Shown: positions 21,848 through 31,651 of the stretch, piece by piece
Layout: each line of letters opens with the position of its first letter
Position numbering within the stretch: position 1 is the stretch's first letter
NCBI GenBank assembly: GCA_013146195.2
Contig: CM028384.1
Span: 75,240,728-75,304,727, forward strand
Direction: 5' to 3'
DNA: 64,000 nucleotides
DNA from: Codonopsis lanceolata
Taxonomy: Eukaryota > Streptophyta > Magnoliopsida > Asterales > Campanulaceae
The notes under the pieces: generated by a model
What the model was told of the DNA's origin: nothing
The model's input: the letters and a program-made list of their open reading frames with translations, nothing else
The model's database searches: none
Program-made: the position numbers and the translations under genes

Positions 21848-22048
21848 TTATGCAAGCATAGCCCCTACTGCAGTGTCAGTGACAGTTAGGTATAGTAGGA
21901 GCGGTTTGTGAATATGAGGGGGAGCTAGCACTAGCGGGCTAACAAGGTAGTCTTTGACTTTTTCAAAGGAAAGCTGACATTCTTTATCCCAGACCCGGTC
22001 AGTGTCCTTTTTCAGGAGCTTGAATAATGTCTCACATATGGATGTCAA
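21848..22048 (-). pseudogene. Ty3/gypsy RNase H region
   Basis: The segment reads MTSICETLFKLLKKD, then W..ECQLSFEKVKDYLVSPLV, then PLLLYLTVTDTAVGAMLA. This is the connection from RT to RNase H in Tat-type pol, which degrades RNA in RNA-DNA hybrids. A frame change separates it from the RT frame at 22156, and the following sequence to 21580 is degenerate. Confidence 0.82.
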
Positions 22049-22155
22049 CTACCTGATGAAGCAACTGATATATTGCGACCCAGGAAACCCTTAACCTCTG
22101 TTGGAGTCTTTGGTTGTGGCATGTCTATGATAGCTTTTACTTTAGCAGGTTCTAT

Positions 22156-22986
22156 TTAAATGCCCTGCTCGGTTACCATAAACCCCAGGACTTTGCCTTT
22201 GGTAACTCCGAAAGTGCATTTTGTTGGGTTGAGCTTTATTTGGTGTTTCCTTAACCTTTCGAAGAATTTTTGAATGTTATTGACATGGGCGCCATTTGCA
22301 TCGTCAGAATGCACAATCATATCATCCACATACACTTTGACTTCTTTATGTATCATGTCATGGAATAGAGTAGTGGCATCTCTTTGGTACGTAGCCCCAG
22401 CATTTTTTAATCCAAATAACATGACAGTGTAGCAGTATGTTCCCCAGGGAGTGATGAATGAAGTTTTTTCCTGGTCCTCTATTGCCATTTTAATTTGATT
22501 ATAGCCCAGTATGTCGTCTACAAAGGATCTTAATTTGTGAGAGGCCATAACATCTACCACAATATCAATGTTGGGTAGAGGGAAGTCGTCTTTGGGCGAT
22601 GCCTTGTTGAGGTCGTGGAAGTCTACGCATATCCGAACCTTTCCATTAGGTTTCGGTACAGTCACTATGTTTGACAGCCAAATTGGGTACTCAATTACCC
22701 GGATGAACTTGATGTGTGCTTCATGATCTATTTTTTTCACTTTTAGTGACCATTCTGGCTTAATTCTGTAGAGTTTCTGCTTAATTGGCTTGGCATCTGA
22801 GTATGTAGGAATTCGGTGCTCTACAATTGTTGGATCCAACCTAGGCATGTCTTCATAAGACCATGCGAAGATATCTGAAAACTCTTTGAGTAGACTGATC
22901 AATGCTGCTCTTTCTGACCTTCGCAGATAACTGTCGATTCTGACCTCTCTAATCTCATTTTTAAGCCCCGGATTGATAACTGACAA
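22156..22986 (-). pseudogene. Ty3/gypsy (Tat lineage) reverse transcriptase
   Basis: A 276-residue open frame covers the RT core: VPKPNGKVRICVDFHDLNKA, DDFPLPNIDIVVD, GYNQIKM, FITPWGTYCYTVMLFGLKNA, ATYQR and the catalytic YVDDM box. The family motif normally reads S-F-M-D-G-F-S-G-Y-N; here it is SFVDDILGYN, keeping the aspartate but not the loop. The open frame is the best preserved part of this element, but protease, RNase H and integrase are broken, so it is part of a dead pol. The LNKASPKDDFPLP signature places it in the Tat/Ogre group. Confidence 0.92.
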
Positions 22987-23759
22987 GTCTTTCTCTGACG
23001 CTGCTGATCGGTGCTTTTCTTGTTGCTTGACTAACTTTGCGAGCTCGATTAAGTATTATTTATCTTTAGGGTTCATTTTGTTAAATGACTCATTATTTAT
23101 GTTTATTAATTTTTCTTTTAACGTAGGCGCCACCAAGGAATACACGAAGACATCGAGACTTTCATTATTAATTTATGGGGTTACATGGTTAGCTAAATTA
23201 TTGAGGTCCTCAATTTTATGGAACGGGCTGGTAGGTGACCAGTCCGATGAGGAAAGGGAAACATGGGGAAAGGTATATCCAAAATGGTCCACCAAGTCTA
23301 CCGTTGTCAGGAGCGGTCCAGCCGTTGTATACCAATTTTGCAGTGGGTTATCAACAATAACTTCAAATTATGTCGGGAGCTCAGGAGTACTCGGAGTTTT
23401 ATAAGCCCCCAACTATTTTCTCTTTTCCATGTATGCCTCTTTACGCTTTTGGCTTTACTCTTCTCGATGATATCTTGAATGACATCCCTGAGAATAAAAC
23501 ATGAGTCCGTAGTGTGTCTGTTGCATTGGTGATACTCGTAATACTGAGAATGATTCCAATGGGCTGGTGGTTTAACCTTGAAGTGGCTTGAGTTTTCCTT
23601 GTGCCACCAATGCTTGGAAAACTATGGCTCTAGGGGCGATCAAAGTATCATAATGCCTACACTCTCCAAGTTGTTATTTTCCTTCTTCTGGGTGGGATGT
23701 AGAACCATTATTTTCCCTTGGTATTGGTGCTTTTATGCTAGTTTCTGAGTCTTCTGATT

Positions 23760-24956
23760 TTATATGCTTTTGCTCAAGCTGACATAACATGGGGAACATG
23801 TTGATCTTCTGAGGTTCTTTCCTGGTACTGAATTGATTTGCGTTTCACAGGTCATATGTTGAATAGGGTTTGTTGGATTTTTCCGTGGTCTTTTGTTTTG
23901 GCTCCTCTTCCCTTTTATAGCACTATTTTTGTTTATAGGTATTAATGGTTCCCTACCATCCTCTAGGCCTTTATGTGTTTGATTTGGCTGACCATTTTCA
24001 GGAGATGTGTTGATTTTTGAAGGCCCTTGTCCTGCTTGAGTGTTGTATGGAAAGGCCCTTTTTACCACTGTTACTGATGCCTTAGGCTGATTGGGTTTTC
24101 TGGTGGTTTTTTGGAGTTTTTAGGAGAGAGGATTACATGTGAGGAAATTTCATTGATATTTGGACGTGGAATGGTTTGTGGTAAGTGACCACCGTTAGTT
24201 AGAGGGACATTTTTTTGGACAGTTGGTTTGGTGTTTGGCTGAAGGTTAGTGTTTGGTTGAGGGGAACCACCATTAATTACATTGGTGCTCTGAGGGAATG
24301 TTTTTTCTATGCAAGCGAGCAAATTGGCTTCTGTGTGAGATAAAGATTTATCAGCTGTGGGTCGTAAATTTTTGATTTGCTGAGAGAATTGAGTGAAAAT
24401 TTCAGAAAATCCCTGACTATTTGGTTTGTTATCCTTTTCATTTGAGTATCCATTTCTTGCTTTAGCCATTCATGGAATTCAGGATTCGGGACATACCCAG
24501 GAGCTTCTATCTTTGCTCCAAGAGTAGTTTGTTCATTACTGGTACCCATAGTAGTCTGTTTGTTCTCGACAGCTATTCTACCCAAATCTGTTTCCTCTGA
24601 ACTGATCTTATACTCTCTGACCTGACCTCTGCGCTTGTATCCTGTACCAAATGACCAGTGCTATCTCTTCCTTTCCAAATTCGGTCCAGGTTTCTGAGAA
24701 ATAGGGTTAAAGGTATCAAAAGGGAGGGTTCCAGGATTTTTGGTTCAAGTATAGTGTGCTTTTATAATTTACTTTATTTGTTTTTCCTAAAAATTGATCG
24801 GACAAGCACATGCTTTGTTTGACAGTCTGAGACTTTTCCTGGAATAATGGATTCTTTCTCCAGAGTATAGAACCTTCGTATTCCACCTGACTTTCGACTT
24901 CCCAAGATTGGACAGATCTCAGACGAAGGGTTTATACTCTTTCCGGGATCCACCAT
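23760..24956 (-). pseudogene. Degenerate gag region of the Tat element
   Basis: Three short minus-strand frames (24956-24774, 24585-24307 overlapping 24469-24071, and 24068-23760) encode polar, Asn/Pro/Gln-rich sequence with NPEFHEWLKQEMDTQM and EAPGYVPNP. Their position between the primer site and RT makes them the gag remnant, the structural protein of the virus-like particle. I do not see a CCHC zinc knuckle. Between here and RT (about 23400-23000) a decayed frame with NPLQNWYTTAGP could be the gag-protease junction. Assignment rests on position more than on sequence. Confidence 0.55.
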
Positions 24957-25560
24957 TCAAATGGTCTAGGACAAATACCATAAAAATTATTGATCAGCTT
25001 ATGTGCATATATCTTTATTCATTTACATATATTTTTGCAAGAGGGATTGTTCATTAATTTCAAGTATAAAAATCGATCGATCCATGAAGTATCCTAAAAA
25101 TATATATGCTTTTAACGTTGGTTGATGTAGGGCTAGAATGACTTCACCTAGTTGACCCCTCATTAAGGGGCGCAAGATGTGATAATTTCGGCCTAAGTTC
25201 TCCGTAGCCTCTCTTTCGAGATCAAGGATACTCGGGCGTGTTTATCGGGTTGAAGGGTAATAGTCAAAATATCTCTACATAAGTGCGTGCGTGTGCGTTA
25301 TCTAAAAAAAGTAAAGTTTTTTTTTTCTTTTTGTAGGTATAAAGCAGTAAATTTTGGCCCATCTTTTTTGTTCATTTGTTGATTTTCTCAGCTCATTAGT
25401 TTGAATAATCGAAAGGACGGCACGAGTGAGTGTGACGTCCATTCAGATCAATAAATAGAAAGAAAAATGGGGAAACTATTTATTCATATTAATTACATTT
25501 GGTCATAATCCCCAAAAGAAAAATGACAGAATAAAATAATATTTATATTTCCAAGTGAGT

Positions 25561-25578
25561 GCCCCAGCAGAGTCGCCA
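25561..25578 (-). other. Primer-binding site, tRNA-Arg type
   Basis: On the minus strand TGGCGACTCTGCTGGGGC begins one base after the LTR end. This matches the tRNA-Arg primer site used by Ogre/Tat elements (recalled). It fixes the orientation as minus and agrees with the pol genes. Confidence 0.8.
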
Positions 25579-25579
25579 C

Positions 25580-25871
25580 TGTGAGTGCCCCGTTCCGAAC
25601 CGGATCCGCGCTATATGAAAGCAGGGTGGTTTCAAAACATTAAAACGCTTGAAATACGTCTGGCCTCAATTTTTGGACTCAAAATATATATAACAGAGTC
25701 GTCATCTTTATTTTAAGGATAAACAAAGAAAAACCAAATATATCAGATTATATGGGTTCAGAGGCTAAGTTACAAGTTGGGAAGGGGTTAGGTACCAAAC
25801 TCGCCTTTTCGGTCTCTAAATGGATTTTCGGCTAAATATACTCCTTTTATAAATTTAACAACTTAAATAAA

Positions 25872-25915
<44 letters not shown>

Positions 25916-26965
25916 CAATAGAAATAAAGAAAATTACAACAGCCTCATTTTAAAGTTGCAGATAATGCCTATTAAATTTATCCTATAATAATGACTTATT
26001 TTAGTGCTATTTATACCAGAAATTTTACCTTTATAACGATTTATTTTGTGATATATTATCATTTAAATAACATTATTTTTAAATAGAAATAACAATAACT
26101 TTAGGGTACCTACCTCTTGAAGCGTGAGAGTTTTATTCCGGACCAACTTCTTTTTTTGGCAAGCTTTTAGGTGCGCCCGCTCTATCCTTTAGGGAGAGGG
26201 AGTCTTTTTCTTTGTTGTTGTTGCTTTTTGTTGTCAGATTTCGGGCAGCGTGACTGCTTCTTTTATTTGCTTTTCGCCTTAGGATCCGGGTGACACAACT
26301 GCTTACTTTTACTTGTTTTATGTTAATGTCGTGTCTAAAATCGGGCAGAGCAACTGCTTGCTTTTGCTTGATATGTCGTCTGGAATCGGGCAGAGCAACT
26401 GCTTGTTTTTGGGTTTTGGAACCGGTGAAATAGAGCGCGAACCTAATCTGGTAACTAGGTTTCACTTTGGCCGAAGAGTTTTAAGTGTTTAGGGGCGGTT
26501 TCGACAACCTAACAGAGCTTCGGGGTTGATATAGAAAACAACAGCGTAACTGCTCTCGTAAATTTCTCACAAATTTTCTCCATTGTTTTCAGTGCACTGG
26601 GCCTTCATATTTATAGGCTTTCAATTCTTAACAGCGACGGAATCCCCTGATATTTTATTTGTGCATTAACGTGTTGTACATTACGCTTGAGGATTTGTAC
26701 CAAAGGCCAATTGTAGCACTGAAATAAGCAGAATGGGGCGCACCCTTATACACACTTGGGCGCAACGCCCAAATATGTGTGGGGTTGCTCCCATTTCCTT
26801 TTTCCTTTTTTTTGTGGCACTTTACTCCTTGTTGTTCATCATTTGTCGTTTCTTTCGTCCTCTTATACTTTGAACCCTGTAACTTAACATCCGTTAACCC
26901 TTTTTGACAGGTTTTGATATTTTATAGAATGTTATCAACATGGGTACAAAATTGGGGTGTCTACA
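25580..26965 (-). repeat. 5' LTR of the Tat element
   Basis: The LTR is 1386 bp. Plus-strand ends are TGTGAGTGCCCCG and GGGGTGTCTACA, i.e. TGTAGACACCCC...CTCACA on the element strand. It matches the solo LTR at 7199-8354 and contains a (TA)n tract (about 25876-25912) and several copies of a GGGCAGAGCAACTGCTT-type motif near 26240-26405. Confidence 0.9.
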
Positions 26966-27674
26966 ATAGCGTCGAATGCATTTAATGCATTATAACGTTG
27001 GTGACATCCTCCTCATTTCAAGCCCAACGGTCCTGAAGATCTCCCTTGGTATATATTCAAGCATTGAAGATCTGAACATTACACTCTTGAACACATTCAA
27101 TATTCAGGCATTCATCTTCAATACTCAAGCATTCAAGAGATCAAAGGACAAGAACTAACACTCTACCAAACTCATTGAAACTACAGATCTTCTACATCGA
27201 AATTCATAACAGCTTCTTTAGTTTACATTAATTGTTCTTTTACTTTAGCACTTGAGAGAATAAATCTTCATTGATTGATTCTCTCATCATTAAACACTTG
27301 GTTGAAAAAAAAACAAGTGCACATTTCAAAATCCAAAGCTAACCACTTTGGTAGTGGATATAGTACTTTATAGTACGAACCACTTCTACATCCTTGCGTA
27401 CTGTCTTGGTTGATCTGTCTTCATCTTATCTTTATCTCAACTATTCTTTGCATATTGTATCTATCTCTAGAAGACTGTTGTTATAAGATTTTATAACCAG
27501 CAGTCCTTCAAGCTGCTTATCTTCATTCACTTATTATTTATTCCGCTGCCCTAACTCTTCTATTGAGTTAGCTATTTTTTTTTTTAAAAGAAAACACTTG
27601 TGAAATTTTTAAAAGTATATCTAGGCCATTCAACCCCCCCCTCTAGCCTAGATTGAGCCTATTTGGGACCAACA
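26966..27674 (+). mobile_element. 3' part of a Sirevirus-like copia LTR, cut by the Tat insertion
   Basis: Similar to 11305-12040: shared blocks include AAGCATTCAAGAGATCAAA(A)GGACAAG, AAATCCAAAGCTAACCACTT and CTAGCCTAGATTGAG, and the end is GGGACCAACA. The upstream half is missing because the Tat LTR begins exactly at 26965. The expected left half is not visible on the other side of the Tat element. Confidence 0.85.
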
Positions 27675-27679
27675 TTTCC

Positions 27680-29342
27680 ATTAGTTACATGTGTAATGGA
27701 AAAATATGGAACCGAGATGAAATGGAAAATATCGATAATATATTCCCTTATTCGGTATCACAATAAATTAATGACGGGACTAATGATCCCGAACCAAAAT
27801 CTGTATTTAAATGTCAAAAGAGGCATGGCTGGATCAAATGAATAGATGTCATGAAGGCGAAATTAAGTTCGCTGAATAAACGAATGGTATTTGGGCCTAT
27901 CGTTGTCACACCTAAAGCTGTGAAACCTGTTGGATACAAATGAGTTTTTGTTCGAAAACGAAAAGAAGAAACATATTCTCCTGTTATGAATGTTATTACG
28001 TTTAGATACCTAATCAGCTTATCGGTTTCGAAAAGCCTAGAGATGCATCTCATGGATGTTGTAATAGCTTATTTATATGGGTCATTGGATATCGAAATTT
28101 ATATGAGAATTCCTGATGGAATCAAGGTGCCTGAAGCACTAAGCTCAAAGCCAAAAGAATTATGTGTAATTAAACTACATCGATCATTGTATGGGTTAAA
28201 GCAATCTGGACGCATGTGGTATAATTGTTTAAGTGAGCATTTGTTAAAGGACGAATATGTGAATGATCAATTATGCCCATGTGTTTTTATTAAGAAAACA
28301 ACTGTGGGATTTGCAATTATTGATGTCTATATAGATGACCTGAATATTATTGGAACTCTCAAGAGAATTCAAGAAGCAATTGATTACTTAAAGGGAGAAT
28401 TTGAGATGAAAAATCTTGGATAGACCAAATATTGTCTTGGTTTGCAAATAGAACACTTGTATAGTGGAATATTTGTACATCAATCAAATTATACAAAAAA
28501 GGTCTTGAAGTGTTTTATTATGGACAAGATAAATCCCCTCACTAATCCTATGGTTGATAGATCACTCAATATTGAAAAAGATTAATTTCGTCCTTGTAAA
28601 GAGAACGTATAAATACTTGGTCCTGAAGTATCATATTTAAGTGCAATTGGGGCTCTTATGTATCTTGCTACTTATACTCGATCATATATAACATTTGCTA
28701 CAAATCTATTGGCAAGATATAGTTCATCTCCAACGGGAAGACACTGGGATGAGATTAAGCACATATTTCGTTACCTCAAAAGAACGATCGATTTTGGGTT
28801 ATTTTATCCTAGAAGTTCAAAGGATGAAATAGTTGGTTTTACATATGCGGGTTATTTATCTGATACTCTTAAGGTCAGATCGCAGACCGGCTATGTCTTC
28901 ACGATAGATGGTACCGAAATTTCGTGGCGTTCTCAAAAGTAAACACTAGTTGCTATATCATCAAATCATGATGAGATGATCGCACTTTATGAAGCCAGTC
29001 GAGAGTGTGTATGACTTCGATCTTATGACTTAACATATTCAAAATGTCAGTGGATTATCTGTCAACAAAGACCCGACAACATTATTTAAAGACAATGCTG
29101 CATGTGTCGTCCAAAGTAAAGAGGGATACATCAAAAGTGACAGGTCTAAACATATCCCCCCCCTGAAACTCTTTTTATGCACTCAAGAACTTGAAAAAAA
29201 GAAAGATGTCAACATCCAATATATTCAATCAAGTGATAATGCTGCAGATTTATTAACGAATGCACTTCCCACTGCAGCATTCAGAAAGCATGTTAACAAT
29301 ATTGAGATGTGGATCTACGAGATTTACAATGATAATTTCTCT
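27680..29342 (+). pseudogene. Ty1/copia pol remnant: reverse transcriptase and RNase H
   Basis: Polymerase region of a copia-type retrotransposon. The RT core is open at 27986-28423: DVVIAYLYGSLDIEIYMRIP, LHRSLYGLKQSGRMWYN and the catalytic YIDD box (VYIDDLNIIG), ending EFEMKNLG. It continues past a TAG with YCLGLQIEH, GIFVHQSNYTKKVLK and then, in another frame, SYLSAIGALMYLATYTRS and the RNase H part (28658-28942) with RHWDEIKHIFRYLK, ending SWRSQK before a TAA. After 28943 only fragments remain (TLVAISSNHDEMIALYEASREC). Gag, protease and integrase are missing on the 5' side, where the Sirevirus-like LTR has inserted. Confidence 0.9.
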
Positions 29343-29580
29343 TGATCCTTGTCACTTGTCAGCTCAAAAGAGCTCATATATAATTGTACTATTTTTTTCT
29401 TTATCATGGTTTTTGTCCCACTGAGTTTTTCATGAAAAAGTTTTTAACGAGACAGCTCATGTACATGATTCAGATTTAAATTATGTATTATTTTCCTCAT
29501 GTCCGCTTTTTTTTCTCTACCAGGATTTTCGGCTTAAGGTTTTGAACGAGACATACTTATTCAAACTTAGATGCTATGTT

Positions 29581-29839
29581 CAAGGGTGAGTATTATAAAT
29601 GTAAAGTGGTTGGTAGGTAAGATTGATAGGTGAACATAAAGGATAGAGGAATGAAGCCTATGGTTCTAGACGGAAAAAAATGTGTAAAACATTTAACGTT
29701 TCACACAACAGTAAAATCATGTATCAGCTATAAATACCGAACAACATATAGTTATCTGGGACATCCCTTAAGCTCTAAATAAAAGCTTTCTCTCGCTCTC
29801 TCTTTAATATACATCTTGTTATAAATTTGTAGTTATTTC

Positions 29840-29840
<1 letters not shown>
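29581..29840 (+). repeat. Probable polypurine tract and 3' LTR of the copia element
   Basis: After pol comes the stretch TTTTCATGAAAAAGTTTTTAACGAGACA, repeated in a related form about 100 bases later and usual upstream of copia 3' LTRs. CAAGGGTGAGT (29581-29591) resembles the copia purine tract. The LTR would begin TATTATAAATG (usually TGTTATAAATG) at 29591 and end near 29840, with TATAAATACC inside. The end is approximate because a TA microsatellite follows (about 29842-29888). Confidence 0.6.
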
Positions 29841-29889
<49 letters not shown>

Positions 29890-29892
<3 letters not shown>

Positions 29893-30258
29893 CTAGAAAT
29901 AAGATGTCTACACATTTTATGGCAATAATAGAGGAGTAATTTTCCTTTAAGATTATAATACTTATAAGATAGTGTCCTACGGACAATTCATCCCACCAAT
30001 CTACAACATTAACATATGGTAGGTCAAGTCGAAAAGATTTATCTTATATAAAATATTCGTAATATCGTATTGTCTAAAAAAAAAAAATTTATTTTGATAT
30101 ATAAGTACAAAAACGAGAATGAAACGATCAAATCGGACATAAAATATTAGTAATATCCTCTTATTAACGGTTTGGTATATAAGTACAAAAAGGGGAATCG
30201 TGATTGGAGATTGATTAGTCAAAACCCCTGCTTTTGTCTGCCGCTTCATCACTCTTTA
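29890..30258. other. AT-rich flank with a distant palindromic MITE copy
   Basis: The stretch 29935-30085 weakly resembles the TAGGTA-type palindromic MITEs at 39.9-40.4 kb (CATATGGTAGGTCAAGTCG, then AAATATTCGTAATATCGT). Nothing else is recognisable. Confidence 0.3.
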
Positions 30259-31120
30259 GAGCATCCACAATGGATGACTTTTATGAACACTCCAAACCAT
30301 TTTTAGAGTTTTTTAGTCATACTTGATCCCACAATGGATCCCCTACCTCACCCTTTTCCTCTAAAACCAACTAAACATTCCTCTAAATTTAGAGGGACTC
30401 TTAGCATGAATAGTGACTTTTTTTTTGTGTGTCCAACCCTCTCATGTGCATAATGCCCATGTTTGTTATTTACATATATTTTTTTAATAGAGAGATTTAA
30501 TTGAGATTATAGCAAAATAATTAGTTTTGTAAACATATATTTTTTTAGATAAAAGAATTGAATATCTTAAAACATAAAATTATTTCAATAGAAGATAAAA
30601 TGTAAAAAATACTTCTTCCATTCTGGACAAAATTATTATTAATTTAATATGTTTTATTTGGTGCTAAAAAATTATTTTCTTTTCTTCGATAGGAGTTATG
30701 TTTAGATAATAATAAAACTATATTTTAAACATAAATTTCCCTTTACTTTGATATATATTTTGAGATAAAAGTAGTTTTAAAACTTATTAAAACATATACT
30801 TCCTCCATTTTCAAATAATTGTTCTCTTTGACCTATCACACAGTTTAAAAAAAGTAATTGACTTTAAAATAAATATTAGCAGTATAATATGTGGTTTCCT
30901 TTAACTATACAAACTTTGTCATCTTAAATTTTCCTACCATTGCAAGCTACTGATATACATATATTATTTTTTTGCATTATTATCGTACTATATTATTATC
31001 GTAAACTTGTTCTATTAATCAAATTGAAAGATATCTATTTTTTATGAAATTTGTGTATTAATTGTGAATTGTTTTCAACCAAAGGAAATCATTTGTCTTG
31101 TGTTCTTAATATATGAGATG

Positions 31121-31191
<71 letters not shown>

Positions 31192-31525
31192 TATTATAAA
31201 CATAAATTGACCATTAAAATAACGTATATTTTTAGATGAAAGTAATCAAAATAATTAAAAAATACAATATTTATCAATTATAGAATATATAATATAAAAT
31301 ATAAATATTTCATTCCAATTGTATTGGGAAAATATAAATAAAAAAGATGAAAAATATGGTGATAGTTAAGTTTGTTAGTTGTGATCAAAGAGATTTAAGG
31401 TTTTAAAGGATTGTATAGAGAGTGATTACTGGAGTGAAATTTTTTTTAGAGTGTTAAAAAAGTGTAAAAGGAACAAAAAACGAGGTAGCTAGAGGGAGAT
31501 ATAGAGTTAATCATTGGAGATGCTC
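30259..31525. mobile_element. PIF/Harbinger-type element (Tourist-like) upstream of the LEA gene
   Basis: The terminal inverted repeats are GAGCATCCACAATGG and, at the right end, CATTGGAGATGCTC. They are flanked by the three-base duplication TTA (30256-30258 and 31526-31528), as in PIF/Harbinger elements. The 1267-bp interior is AT-rich with an (AAT)n tract and Stowaway-like fragments (about 30787) but no transposase. It ends roughly 120 bases before the inferred 5' splice site of the LEA gene leader, so it occupies the proximal promoter region. Confidence 0.85.
31124..31190. repeat. (AAT)n microsatellite
   Basis: About 22 uninterrupted AAT units lie inside the Harbinger-type element. Confidence 0.98.
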
Positions 31526-31539
31526 TTACCATTTTAGTT

Positions 31540-31651
31540 AAAACTACTCCCCCTGCTTAGCATACTCTGCTTCATCCCTCTCATCTCTCTCTCGTCAGGG
31601 AGCACAAATTCAACTCTATCGAATCGAATCGATCTATCCTTGTCGCTCCAG
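31540..31651 (+). other. Inferred 5' UTR exon of the LEA gene
   Basis: Pyrimidine-rich leader-like sequence (CATCCCTCTCATCTCTCTCTC) runs to a good donor, CTCCAG|GTATAT, at 31651/31652. The matching acceptor TTCTATTAAG|GT lies at 35430/35431, two bases before the start codon. The start of transcription is not visible. The intron of about 3.78 kb is inferred from these sites and from the absence of a promoter-like stretch near 35.4 kb. Confidence 0.5.

Larger units (their letters stand above)
17289..26965 (-). mobile_element. Tat-lineage Ty3/gypsy retrotransposon, 3' LTR not found
   Basis: Reading leftward: 5' LTR (26965-25580), primer site, gag, RT, RNase H, integrase, then an antisense PMD gene. 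The order and motifs identify the Tat clade, in which extra antisense frames between pol and the 3' LTR have been reported (recalled). No second LTR is visible to the left, so the left boundary is uncertain and 17289 is only the edge of recognisable element sequence. The element inserted into a Sirevirus-like LTR whose right part follows at 26966. Confidence 0.82.

Noticed and set aside
7199..26965. A single Tat element reaching from the LTR at 26965 to the LTR at 7199
   Set aside because: The LTR at 7199-8354 has its own five-base duplication on both sides and no purine tract beside it, so it is an independent solo LTR.
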